A DNA stretch of 21,415 nucleotides, taken from positions 1-21,415 of IMG/VR virus record IMGVR_UViG_3300042446_002752; one strand, given 5' to 3'. A program made the translations under genes and the position numbers. Origin of the DNA: a virus. Positions 5,913 through 14,359 of the stretch are shown one piece after another (position 1 is the stretch's first letter; every line of letters starts with the position of its first letter). Below the pieces are notes generated by a model. That model searched no databases, was not told the origin of the DNA, and saw only the letters and a program-made list of their open reading frames with translations.

Positions 5913-6578
5913 ATGACACTTGATTATTCCATTTGGCTTATTTCACAAAATTTTGACGATTTACAATTTGCCAACAGCAAATTACAAAACAATACAGTGA
6001 ATTGGTTCAATGGCAGCAATTATCCCAGTTTTTCCCTGCTGGTGAACGATTGTGTTCACCAGAGTCCTACAGAAACAACTATCATACTTTGTAATCGCGT
6101 TGCCCCCTCTGACGAAAATATTCAATTGATTTTACAAAAGCTGGATGAAGGGTTTGCCTTTGTGGCGTTGTATGATTTCCGTTTTTTTGGTATCAAAAAG
6201 GAATTGTTTAGGCAAATAGGTGGCTTGGACGAGAAGTTTCCTGGAGGCTTTGAAGACGATGATTTCATATTGCGATTGATTGGCAACAATCTAGCCTGCT
6301 ATATTACACAAGAGGCTGAGTATTTCTGGGCCCCCAGCACTTGGGCCCCTTCAGGACAATATCTTGGCATAAGCTATTTTCAAGAAAAATGGATCAGTTG
6401 GCCGGATGCAGTCAACACAACTGAGATGTATAAAAGATTGCCCGACAGTTTTAAACAACGAGATTGGGGACCCAGGACGCCAGGTGAGTTCTTGTCATGC
6501 AAGGAACACAGCTATGTTCAGTCTTGGTTATGCAAGTATTTTTACTTGAACTCAATCAGGAAAATTTGTGATTTTTAA
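5913..6578 (+). CDS. Glycosyltransferase-like protein (GT-A, galactosyltransferase C-terminal type)
   Basis: A 221-aa protein. Residues about 91-122 (FFGIKKELFRQIGGLDEKF, then GGFEDDDFILRL) match the C-terminal half of GT-A glycosyltransferases of the galactosyltransferase type, where F-x-x-x-F-x-x-I-G-G-x-D-E-x-F is followed by an acidic E-D-D-D segment that holds the catalytic base and acceptor. The N-terminal half is short, and the usual nucleotide-sugar D-x-D region is reduced to a plausible equivalent near VALYDFRFFG. It could modify phage DNA, a virion protein or host surface glycans; nothing chooses between these. No ribosome binding site is seen. It is AT-richer than the helicase region before it, hinting at a different origin. 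It ends just before a 170-nt noncoding stretch. Confidence 0.7.
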   Translation: MTLDYSIWLISQNFDDLQFANSKLQNNTVNWFNGSNYPSFSLLVNDCVHQSPTETTIILCNRVAPSDENIQLILQKLDEGFAFVALYDFRFFGIKKELFRQIGGLDEKFPGGFEDDDFILRLIGNNLACYITQEAEYFWAPSTWAPSGQYLGISYFQEKWISWPDAVNTTEMYKRLPDSFKQRDWGPRTPGEFLSCKEHSYVQSWLCKYFYLNSIRKICDF

Positions 6579-6748
6579 GATATGTTATGCCTCTACATAC
6601 AGGCCGGTGGCATACCAACCAGTGACATGTGAACTACTACGCCCTAAAGGCACCTAGCTTTCCGCGGCAGATTGTAACTAGCCATGTATTGAAATTCATA
6701 CCTCCTTTTAATTTTTTCCAAGAGTGATTGTCAATTTAAATAAGTGTT
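6579..6748 (+). other. Noncoding intergenic stretch with small hairpins
   Basis: A 170-nt gap without a credible ORF. A bulged stem GGTGG/CCAACC around a CATA loop lies at 6606-6620, a small stem GCC/GGC around CTAAA at 6641-6651, and CCGCGG at 6662-6667. A T-rich run (6706-6718) follows. The spacing of two hairpins around GAACTACTACGCCCTAAAGG is reminiscent of IS200/IS605-type element ends, but no transposase or target motif is present. The last 14 nt hold the late-promoter-like site. Confidence 0.4.
6735..6742 (+). promoter_or_regulatory. T4-type late promoter (TTTAAATA)
   Basis: Seven of eight bases match the T4 late promoter TATAAATA, recognised by gp55-containing polymerase. It ends 6 nt before the ATG at 6749, so transcription would begin at or next to the start codon; no ribosome binding site is seen. 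gp55 itself is encoded in this window. Confidence 0.55.
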
Positions 6749-7972
6749 ATGAATCAACCAATAGATCCTTGCCAGGGCGTGAGCCTCACAGTTACATTTC
6801 CAAAGTTTGAATGCACTGATGGTGTATTACCCAATTTCAACAATCTTGATGAGTTTGGCCGAGGGCTAGGCAGCATACCAGGGCAATTGGGTCAGATAGC
6901 TCAATGCACTGTTACTGCCACAGCCAAACAAATTTCGGATGCAATAGACAGTTTACTGAAATTATTTGACAAAACCTTTGGGACCACACTAGGCAGCGTG
7001 GACAATCCTGTGTACGGCCCTAACCTCAAAGTCCCAGAACAAGAAATGGGTGTACGACTGCGAGCACTGTTTAATGAGTTCAAACTCTATTTGGAACTCA
7101 AGTTATTGGACATTTTGGGCAGGATTATTCCCAACTTGAGCTTTTTGAATATACCGTTGCCGTTCCTGCCCAACTGTACAGTGCGTGATCTTCTTAGTGC
7201 AGAGGGTAGAGCTAAAATAAGAGCTGCAATTGGCGCTCGCCAAGATCAAATAGCAAAAGCCTTGGGCCTACCTTGGAATATCACATTTGATGGAACATTG
7301 GGTTTGAAGAACGATGAAATGCGCCAACAAAGCCTAATCAGTAGAGTATGGAGTGAGTTCCACAAAGGTTTATTGAGCCTAATCAACAGAGGTTTCCGAG
7401 CACTAAGAGCTTTGACTGAACCGATCAAAAAAATTTGGCAAGCCCTGCGCTTACCAGACCTTCCCAATTTGGTGGCCCTAAATTTTGAAGAGCTTTTCAA
7501 TAGTGTGTGGCAACCCATCAAAGACTTGGCCATCAGTGCTAATGAAAAAATGCAGCGCATGATTGATTACTTTCTTGAGTTTGATATAAAAAACTTTTTG
7601 GACAAGGCATTTAGTCCCTTGTTGAAATTCATAGCTTGGCCTTTTCCCACAAAAGTCAAACAGCTTCTCAAAATATCTGACCCACCCAAAGATCTCAATC
7701 TTGAGAGCAAGGAAACCCGCTTCAACAGCATAATGCAGGCTGTGAAAGACTTGTTTGAACAAATTCCTACTCTGATATTGGAACTGTGGATGAAGCTTGT
7801 CGTGGGGTTCTTCAAAGCTATCTTGAAGTTTGTTCCCATACTCAAAGAAATCTTCAAGTACATTCCCTTCACCTTCTGCACATTTATTGGGCTGGTGTTA
7901 AGTCCCATTTTGGGACTGGGAAGTGCAGTGGCTGGCCTTATTCCTCCTGGAATCTCAGTGCAACAAACTTAG
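6749..7972 (+). CDS. Helical, membrane-prone probable virion protein
   Basis: A 407-aa protein of unknown family, expressed from a late-type promoter and facing the baseplate operon, so a virion or tail role is likely. It is mostly long amphipathic helices rich in Leu, Ile, Phe and Lys (for example LFNEFKLYLELKLLDILGRI near 108-127). The last 70 residues are strongly hydrophobic: LILELWMKLVVGFFKAILKF near 338-357, then FCTFIGLVLSPILGLGSAVA near 372-391, ending in a Gly/Pro tail. This could be a membrane-inserting tail-tip or tape-measure-like protein, or one that is processed. No enzyme motif is visible. Its TAG overlaps the stop of the gp5-like gene on the other strand by four bases. Confidence 0.75.
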   Translation: MNQPIDPCQGVSLTVTFPKFECTDGVLPNFNNLDEFGRGLGSIPGQLGQIAQCTVTATAKQISDAIDSLLKLFDKTFGTTLGSVDNPVYGPNLKVPEQEMGVRLRALFNEFKLYLELKLLDILGRIIPNLSFLNIPLPFLPNCTVRDLLSAEGRAKIRAAIGARQDQIAKALGLPWNITFDGTLGLKNDEMRQQSLISRVWSEFHKGLLSLINRGFRALRALTEPIKKIWQALRLPDLPNLVALNFEELFNSVWQPIKDLAISANEKMQRMIDYFLEFDIKNFLDKAFSPLLKFIAWPFPTKVKQLLKISDPPKDLNLESKETRFNSIMQAVKDLFEQIPTLILELWMKLVVGFFKAILKFVPILKEIFKYIPFTFCTFIGLVLSPILGLGSAVAGLIPPGISVQQT

Positions 7973-10746
7973 CCGCACTGAGTTCCATTCAGTTGATCAA
8001 AAATGGTCTTTGCTGTATTGAATCTGTTTTGAGCTTCTGGGGTAATTGTTCCCTGCCGTCCCAACAGCCCTGATGAACTGATCTCGTAGTATTCATTTAC
8101 TGCTCTAGCTGCTGACTCAGGACTGTTGGTTGCCAACATCTTGGAGTAGGCACTGCGATGTGTGTTCTTGAATTCCCAATCCACAAAGTCTAGGCTTTTA
8201 TACAAGGCAGTGTCGTTTGATAGTTGACTCAATTGTGGCCAACTTACACCAATAGCCCGTGGCATATTTTTGAAACGATCGGAATTCCATTGAGCCAAGC
8301 CTTTGAAGGTGGGGTTGCTGTCCACTCGGGGATTCAAGGCACTTTCAATAGTGAAATTGCCCAGCAAGCCAGCAATGTGTTCGGGTTGATAACCTTTGCC
8401 CTTCAAGTAACACCAAGCTTTTTTGGCTTGATTGGAATCAAATCCTTTGCCAGCCCCACTTGCTGCTGCACTGAAGTCTGCATCAGGTCTAGCTTGGCCA
8501 CTGAACAAAAATGCGTTGTTGAGACGGCGAGTTTTGAGTTCAAACTTTTCTTCGTTGTTACAAGCCAAAATCCATCGACTCATTTCATTTGGAACTTTGT
8601 TGTAGTCTCCGCTGCTGATCATGCCAGTGATGCCGCTCTTGTCAAAGTTGTCAGAGCCAATGTTGTAGATGAAGTCTGCTAAACTATTGAACTGATCTTG
8701 TGTTAATAGGTTGCTACCAATGCTGCTGTGAATCTTGCCTTCAATTTTTTTGATGTCTGTTTTCAACAACACCTTCATATTGGTTTCGCTTATACCCTCT
8801 CCAACATTCAATTGCGTGCTGATCTGAGTGCCAGAATCGTCTGTTGCATTCAAGGTAACTGTGTTGTTTTGAAGTTCTTCACTTGATAACAAATGACCAT
8901 AACCCAACAGCTTTTGCCCGCTTTTGCATGCATCGTCAAAGGGCTTGCCAATCAAATTGCCACCCAAACCTTCATGATCAATTATGATTTGAATACCACG
9001 GTTGTTAACTGTCCACTCTGTGGAGGGGAGCAATACTCTGGGACCCAACGGTTTGAATTCATATTGTGGAGTCCCACCTTCGTCCCAACTTTGCCCAATG
9101 TGCAAGCCAGTTTGACCATTCACTATTCCATATACTTGGAGTGGTTTGTCTTGTGCTGGACTCACTTGCCCCACTTTGTAAGTGCTTTCAGGTGGAGTGA
9201 TTTTCCTCTGCACTAGGCCTGTGTTGGAATAACCTGGGCCTGAAACACTTCTTTGTCTCCAAGGATCAGCTCCTGGCAGTCTGCTGACAATGGTTTGAAC
9301 AATCTGAATGCTTCTTGCAGGACTCACTACATTCTGCAACTGCACTCTTTCTTCCGTTCGAATGTCAGGCGATAATGCAACTACTCCTGGTACAGCAGTT
9401 ATGGGATTATCTGGATTGGTGGGCTTGGCTGCATCTGGTAAATTAGCAACATTCAAGACTGTTTTTGGACCAGTGTTCACACTTCCTGCACCAGAACGCA
9501 AGTTTACAGATCCATTGCCTTGAACTTTGACATCAGCACCACCTACTAAATTCAAGGTACCTGTGCTTTGAACTTTTACATCAGCACTGGCAACTAAATT
9601 TAAGTTACCATTTGTGCTTCTTAACCTTACGTCACCTGTGCTGCTGGCATCAACATTGCCTCCTGCAAACAAGCGAATATTACCAGTCAAGTTTTTGATG
9701 TCAATGTTGCTTTCTTGAGTGGTGAGAAATATGCCATAATTGCTTCTGTATTGTAGGCTGCCTACAGCAGTGTTGTAGATATTTGAATTACTGACAAGAT
9801 GCATATTTCCTTGACTGAACAACAAAACATCTCCACCACTGCTGATGTTGAAGGGCTTTTTGCTGAACATGCGTGTTTCATCTAGGCTTCTCATTTTGAT
9901 GCTGCCACCAGCTTCAATATTCACATCTCTGTCAGCATGTAAATTGATGTCTTGTCCGGCACTGACACTTACACTCTTTTGTCCAAAAATGTCAATGTTG
10001 CCTTCTTTGTCCATCTCTATCCTGGCTCTGTTTGGACCAGTGTTGATTATGATTCTATCTTTTGTATCATGAATAACAATTTGAGCTAGGCCACGAGTTT
10101 GCAGGCGGATGAAAGCGTCTTCTGGGGTGTCGTCCATAACGAAGGTGTGCCCATATGGGGTTCGGATACCCATAGTGCGAATACCCTGTTGCATACCTCT
10201 CGGTGCTGGTCCACCTTGTTCAATAGGGAGGTTAACTCCTCCAGATTCTCGAGCTGCATCGTAACCTGATAAAAACGTTGGTGATTCACCAGTGAATATA
10301 TTTGGGTTCTGCTCTTGTGGATTGCTGGCAGGAGTGCTGGCAGGAGTGCTGGGAGTCATATGATTGCGGTCAACTTGGAACAAACATCCAAACCAAACCC
10401 CTCGGCTAGGATCGCCATTTATGAAACAAACCAGCACTTGGTTATTGAGGTCAGGTGGTATGAATGTCATACCATAGTCTGTTTGTGAGCTTGTGGGATT
10501 TAGGTTTACATCAGCTACGTTTGATGCCCCAGCAAATGGACTGGCGTAATCACAAATGATCCACGTTGCTTCATTATTGATTGCTCCACCAAGTTCAGGG
10601 ATCCAAACTCGGATACGTCCCATGTTGCGAGCATCATTTACGTCTCGTATTAGGCCAAGATAAATTTTGTCCCAGGTGGCACGTAGCCCCCCAGGCTCTA
10701 GCTCATAAGCTCCAGGTAAATTTACTGTTTGTTTTAATGTTGCCAT
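7969..10746 (-). CDS. gp5-like baseplate hub with two lytic domains
   Basis: A 925-aa tail-spike hub. Residues about 25-125 form the gp5 OB-fold domain (LGLIRDVNDARNMGRIRVWI; FINGDPSRGVWFGCLFQ). Residues about 195-425 are a repetitive beta-helix of short strands (DINLHADRDVNIEAGGSIKM; GDVRLRSTNGNLNLV), the VgrG/gp5 needle that trimerises. Residues about 575-750 resemble a T4-type GH24 lysozyme: HEG with E592, F-D-D at 603-605, GYGHLL at 615-620. Residues about 770-920 resemble the phage tail lysozyme family (AWCYLKGKGY; IAGLLGNFTIES with E801; KGLAQWNSDRF). T4 gp5 has only one lysozyme, and it lies before the beta-helix; here both lytic modules follow the needle. The residue expected to be Thr (T4 lysozyme T26) appears to be Leu613. 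The gene follows the hub gene after 15 nt. Confidence 0.92.
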   Translation of the reverse strand: MATLKQTVNLPGAYELEPGGLRATWDKIYLGLIRDVNDARNMGRIRVWIPELGGAINNEATWIICDYASPFAGASNVADVNLNPTSSQTDYGMTFIPPDLNNQVLVCFINGDPSRGVWFGCLFQVDRNHMTPSTPASTPASNPQEQNPNIFTGESPTFLSGYDAARESGGVNLPIEQGGPAPRGMQQGIRTMGIRTPYGHTFVMDDTPEDAFIRLQTRGLAQIVIHDTKDRIIINTGPNRARIEMDKEGNIDIFGQKSVSVSAGQDINLHADRDVNIEAGGSIKMRSLDETRMFSKKPFNISSGGDVLLFSQGNMHLVSNSNIYNTAVGSLQYRSNYGIFLTTQESNIDIKNLTGNIRLFAGGNVDASSTGDVRLRSTNGNLNLVASADVKVQSTGTLNLVGGADVKVQGNGSVNLRSGAGSVNTGPKTVLNVANLPDAAKPTNPDNPITAVPGVVALSPDIRTEERVQLQNVVSPARSIQIVQTIVSRLPGADPWRQRSVSGPGYSNTGLVQRKITPPESTYKVGQVSPAQDKPLQVYGIVNGQTGLHIGQSWDEGGTPQYEFKPLGPRVLLPSTEWTVNNRGIQIIIDHEGLGGNLIGKPFDDACKSGQKLLGYGHLLSSEELQNNTVTLNATDDSGTQISTQLNVGEGISETNMKVLLKTDIKKIEGKIHSSIGSNLLTQDQFNSLADFIYNIGSDNFDKSGITGMISSGDYNKVPNEMSRWILACNNEEKFELKTRRLNNAFLFSGQARPDADFSAAASGAGKGFDSNQAKKAWCYLKGKGYQPEHIAGLLGNFTIESALNPRVDSNPTFKGLAQWNSDRFKNMPRAIGVSWPQLSQLSNDTALYKSLDFVDWEFKNTHRSAYSKMLATNSPESAARAVNEYYEISSSGLLGRQGTITPEAQNRFNTAKTIFDQLNGTQCG

Positions 10747-10761
10747 TTATAGCTTCTCAAA

Positions 10762-13071
10762 TTATTGATTTATACCTGTTCTCAAAACTGCCGGTACAGT
10801 ACCAAACTCTGTTCGCGAGTCGCCCAAATTACTCAAAAGGTCACGGGTTGCTTCACATCGTTGGGTAAATTTCCCGTCTCTGAATATGTGTGTTACTTGC
10901 ACCATCATATAGAGAGCATTGAAAAAATCAACATCATCACGCAAGTCCATAAACCCTGTGTTTTCGTCAGGAATAGTTCCTGCCCGGAAAGCCAACATAA
11001 AAAATGCATCGTAAGGTTGGTAAACGGCGTATTCATCTATATAGACTGGAACTCCTGACTGTTGACCAAAATATGTCTGTTGTATATAACTTCTCAACTG
11101 TCTATCTCTTTCTATATTTGAAGCCCCTAACCAGTAAGGATCACCACGTATCTCCATTGTGATATTCACCATATCTTGCATGCGAGCATAAATTTGTTGT
11201 GTTACACTGGCATAAACTTTACGAACATCCGTATCAGTAGCAGTCTGAGGCCTTAGTTGATTTATAATATCTCTAGTATCTTGGATGTAGGTAAGCTGAG
11301 CAGGCAATGTCCTATTATTACTACTAAATTCGTCCTCACTAAATTCAACACGTCTTCGCCTTGTTCGTGCAGCATCCCGCTCTCTTTGGAGCTGCTCCCG
11401 TAAGCCGGTTACTGGAGATTGATCTTGACCAAAACGTCCATATGCGTCTTCTAATGTCTGAGCCACATTTGGGTCAAATACTACTAACGACCCTTGAGCT
11501 AAGGCACGGCGCGCTGCCTCATCTTCTTGTTCTATTTCTCGTAAACGACGCTCACCAGCAGCAATTTGAGTGTCTAATACAACAGCATCAGACGCCTGTG
11601 CGCCAGCCCTAAGCCTCCGCAATCTAAGTAACTCTTGTTGAGTTTGATCGTATTCTTGAAGCGCAGTCTGTCTACGAGCTAAGGCGCTTTGTAAGTCGCC
11701 TAGAGAAGTACGCAGTGCACTAAATGCACTTGGCAAAACTGTTTCATTTGTCATAGGCAAAGGTATCCAATGCAGTGCATTGAATTGAACATCAAGATTT
11801 ATAATCTCTGTGTTGTTTCCTGTGTAAAAATACAAATAAGCCTTTTTCAGTAGCTTAACAGTCCCAGTATTAATACTTGCTAATCTAGCATCGTGAAATT
11901 CGTTTACAAGTTGGAAAGCTCGGCCAAATTCTTGGCTAGCTATAGCTCTGCGGGTCTGTTTAACTCCAATATAAAATTGGAATTGCCTTATATAATCATT
12001 TCTTATGTAGTCCCACCCAATGTTTTTTACTACACACTCAATCCAAGGAACTTTTATGATACCTGACCTATCATCTGGTATAAAAAATGTAATGTCTTGA
12101 ATTGATGCACAGACGTCATCTACTAACGCACCAATGCTTATGCCTTTACCAGCAATAAATTGAACTTTGTCTCCTACTTGCCTAAAACTAGCACGCCGGT
12201 TGTTGATTTGTGGGCTAAACTGGATTTTTTGATTTCTCAATGCCTCCTCAATGAAAAATTGATAAATTACAACCTGTGTTTGTTGATCTTGTGGCCGTTG
12301 ACTACTTCTTAAATCAATATAAAACTGATTTAGTTCATCTTCCAATTTTCCAAAAAATTCACCAACTGTTTTATCAAAGTCTATAATATTTTGCCCAGGC
12401 AGTACCCCTCCTGGATCAGAAATGCCTATCCTTCCACTTCCTAGTTCAATAGTATAAGTTTGTGGTAAAAGATAGAATGAGTTTTTGAATGCCATATTAT
12501 TATTAACAGCGGCTTTCATTCTATAAATGGTTCCTGCAGCCGTAAGTGTATTCGACAAATCAACTATATTAAGTTTGTAGACTTTAAAAAACTTTCTTTG
12601 GGCATTGGCAACTATATTTCCGTCAGCATCGTAATAGTTGAACCATAACATCAAAAATATAGGAGCTAATCGCCAATTAAGGTTACCTAGTTGCTTGCTG
12701 CTTTCAAAAATTTTGTCAGGTAAGCTCATATTATACGGTTCTGCAATCACCATGTCTACTTCTACTGAGGTTGCATTTTTAGTACGAAAATTATGGCTTA
12801 CAGCATCTTTTATTTCACATTCTATTATATTGAACCCAGCCGTAACTCCACTTTCAGCCACAACAACATATCTAACCTCATTTAGGTACAATTTTTCATC
12901 AATATCATCTTCATCAGCTTCTCTATCATTTACCAAAACTAATTGTAAATGATATGTGTATCTGTCATGAGAATTTAGCATATTATCTTCTGGGCTGAAA
13001 TTTAGGCCTTTAAGAGCGAGCTCACTTAAAATGCGTCGAAGATAATGATTAGTCACAAGTGGGGTAGCCAT
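10762..13071 (-). CDS. gp27-like baseplate hub protein (probable)
   Basis: A 769-aa structural protein placed between the gp53-like and gp5-like genes, the position expected of the hub that carries the gp5 needle. The first 350 residues read as beta-rich tail-tube-like domains (YTYHLQLVLVNDREAD; VEVDMVIAEPYN). Near 640-740 it has motifs common in phage tail hub proteins: GDPYWLG (643-649), YDAFFMLAFRAG, and V-T-H-I-F-R-D-G-K-F-T-Q (726-737). An unusual charged, alpha-helical stretch (about 451-575, LQSALARRQTALQEYDQTQQ and on through RRLREIEQEDEAARRALAQ) predicts a coiled coil inserted in the middle; T4 gp27 is about half this length and has none. The start ATG overlaps the previous stop (TAATG). 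The gp27 assignment rests on position and length class more than on recognised residues. The gene is noticeably AT-rich. Confidence 0.7.
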   Translation of the reverse strand: MATPLVTNHYLRRILSELALKGLNFSPEDNMLNSHDRYTYHLQLVLVNDREADEDDIDEKLYLNEVRYVVVAESGVTAGFNIIECEIKDAVSHNFRTKNATSVEVDMVIAEPYNMSLPDKIFESSKQLGNLNWRLAPIFLMLWFNYYDADGNIVANAQRKFFKVYKLNIVDLSNTLTAAGTIYRMKAAVNNNMAFKNSFYLLPQTYTIELGSGRIGISDPGGVLPGQNIIDFDKTVGEFFGKLEDELNQFYIDLRSSQRPQDQQTQVVIYQFFIEEALRNQKIQFSPQINNRRASFRQVGDKVQFIAGKGISIGALVDDVCASIQDITFFIPDDRSGIIKVPWIECVVKNIGWDYIRNDYIRQFQFYIGVKQTRRAIASQEFGRAFQLVNEFHDARLASINTGTVKLLKKAYLYFYTGNNTEIINLDVQFNALHWIPLPMTNETVLPSAFSALRTSLGDLQSALARRQTALQEYDQTQQELLRLRRLRAGAQASDAVVLDTQIAAGERRLREIEQEDEAARRALAQGSLVVFDPNVAQTLEDAYGRFGQDQSPVTGLREQLQRERDAARTRRRRVEFSEDEFSSNNRTLPAQLTYIQDTRDIINQLRPQTATDTDVRKVYASVTQQIYARMQDMVNITMEIRGDPYWLGASNIERDRQLRSYIQQTYFGQQSGVPVYIDEYAVYQPYDAFFMLAFRAGTIPDENTGFMDLRDDVDFFNALYMMVQVTHIFRDGKFTQRCEATRDLLSNLGDSRTEFGTVPAVLRTGINQ
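10767..10774 (-). promoter_or_regulatory. Possible late promoter (TATAAATC) for gp5-like gene
   Basis: On the minus strand TATAAATC matches the T4 late consensus at seven of eight positions. It overlaps the end of the hub gene; RNA would start near 10761, about 15 nt before the ATG, with a weak GAGAAG ribosome binding site between. Confidence 0.45.
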
Positions 13072-13370
13072 TACAAACTACTTTCTATACTAAGCTGGTT
13101 AGGTGCATAAATTGTTATCCCAGGAACGAAATCATAAATTGGATCCACAATTTGATCAGGATTTAGGATAGCAAACGCCCACCATGCCCGGGGATTCTGA
13201 TATAGTTCAAAACTCAATAAGTCAGGCCGATGTAGATGCCGTTGTGCCAAAGTAACAATTAGATCGTCAGTTGTTCTTGTGAGCAATGGAGGTCGCCAAA
13301 AATCCAGATATGTAGTGTTTTGTGGAGTACGATAGTAAGGACTACTGCGTAGATAAGTTACTGTTGTCAT
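13071..13370 (-). CDS. gp53-like baseplate wedge protein with LysM-like fold
   Basis: A 99-aa protein. The central segment HRPDLLSFELYQNPRAWWAF, followed by AILNPDQIVDPIYDFVPGITI, is the pattern of the T4 gp53 / small LysM-like baseplate family (R-P-x-x-L-x-x-x-L-Y-x-N-P-x-x-W-W-x-x-x-x-x-N). In T4, gp53 joins wedges together during baseplate assembly. The protein is much shorter than T4 gp53 (196 aa), keeping only the conserved core. Both ends overlap neighbours by TAATG, so the four baseplate genes form a coupled operon. Confidence 0.75.
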   Translation of the reverse strand: MTTVTYLRSSPYYRTPQNTTYLDFWRPPLLTRTTDDLIVTLAQRHLHRPDLLSFELYQNPRAWWAFAILNPDQIVDPIYDFVPGITIYAPNQLSIESSL

Positions 13371-14329
13371 TAGATGAAATCACTTTGACTTGGGTCACCA
13401 TTGATGTATTTGGGCAACTCGAATCTCTTCCGCAATGTGGTAGGAGTGTGTTGCACAATCAATGTTACTGAAATTTTAAACAAGCTGGGTAACCAAACAC
13501 CTTTTGTAGCTGACGGTGTTTGTTGTTGAACACTGGCTCCAGGAGGATTGTTCAATGGATCGTCCCAATTCCGGTTTGCAGGCTGGGTAACACCAGGCAA
13601 ACCTTGCAACGCTAGGCCAGGTTCGCCAGCATCTTCAAGCTGTTGTGGCGACCTAATTATTGGTGTGGGTCGCACTGTAGGTTGATTAGTAGCAGGCAGC
13701 CCACTAGCCACTTGAACATAGTCTACATCATCTGGAAATCCAATACTATAGCTCTTGACTATGACTGGCAAGTTGTTGAACACAAAGGGACCGTAGGCAT
13801 TGAACAAGAGAATAGGAGGAGGTGTGCCTGCATCTTTGTCATTTTCACCAAAATGCATCTTGCTCATGGTTCTCAAAAAGTGTATGCATGCCAAGGCATA
13901 GCGTCCTTCTTTTTGATTTTGAACAGTGAATTGACCATCCACACTGAATGAAGTTGCAGGAGTACGTGCAAATATATGAAAGTCTTGGTTTGTATGTACA
14001 GTGCTAATGGTTTGATAATCAATGTCTTGTTGATAGTTGATTGTAGGTGTGTAGGGCCAAACCATGCCATTGTTTGTTTCTCGCAAAGGATCCAATAATC
14101 CCTTGCCCAACACGCGATTAGCAGCAGCTGGTCTGGGCCGCAGGCTTACACGTCGGTTAGTGGGATCTTGATTGTTGAGTGTTCCCAACAAATTCACACC
14201 ATCTCCAATTCCAAAACCGCCAAACACCCCGCGTGGAAAAATAGCAGAGGCAGCCGACCCCACAACGTTGTTTACAAGTCCACCAACCAAAGAACCAGTG
14301 TTAACACCAAAACCACCAAATCTAGGCAT
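13370..14329 (-). CDS. gp48/gp54-like baseplate tail-tube cap protein
   Basis: A 319-aa structural protein and the first gene of the minus-strand baseplate operon. The N-terminus is glycine-rich (MPRFGGFGVNTGSLVGGLVN), typical of baseplate/tube cap proteins. The middle has WPYTPTINYQQDIDYQTIST followed by VHTNQDFH, then YALACIHFLRTMSKMHFG, PPPILLFNAYG and LPVIVKSYSIGFPDDVDYVQ. This series is shared by tube initiator proteins of T4-like phages, whose fold resembles the tail tube. Whether it equals T4 gp48 or gp54 cannot be decided by eye. A near-consensus late promoter and a good ribosome binding site (GAGGAAAG, 14343-14336) precede it. Confidence 0.75.
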   Translation of the reverse strand: MPRFGGFGVNTGSLVGGLVNNVVGSAASAIFPRGVFGGFGIGDGVNLLGTLNNQDPTNRRVSLRPRPAAANRVLGKGLLDPLRETNNGMVWPYTPTINYQQDIDYQTISTVHTNQDFHIFARTPATSFSVDGQFTVQNQKEGRYALACIHFLRTMSKMHFGENDKDAGTPPPILLFNAYGPFVFNNLPVIVKSYSIGFPDDVDYVQVASGLPATNQPTVRPTPIIRSPQQLEDAGEPGLALQGLPGVTQPANRNWDDPLNNPPGASVQQQTPSATKGVWLPSLFKISVTLIVQHTPTTLRKRFELPKYINGDPSQSDFI

Positions 14330-14359
14330 GCAATTCTTTCCTCAAAAATATTAGCCAAA

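Noticed and set aside
6579-6748. A tRNA gene in the 170-nt gap
   Set aside because: No T-arm GTTCRA-type sequence and no acceptor-stem pairing could be found.
7960-7985. A transcription terminator between the convergent genes
   Set aside because: The stops overlap and no stem followed by a T-run is seen around them; the same holds at 15232 and 18414.
10465-10545. Repeat-like or CRISPR-like arrays, including the ACCAGCAG/GGAGTGCTGGCA duplication near 10330
   Set aside because: The tandem at about 10327-10350 is a short in-frame S-T-P-A repeat in the linker of the gp5-like protein; no spacer array exists.
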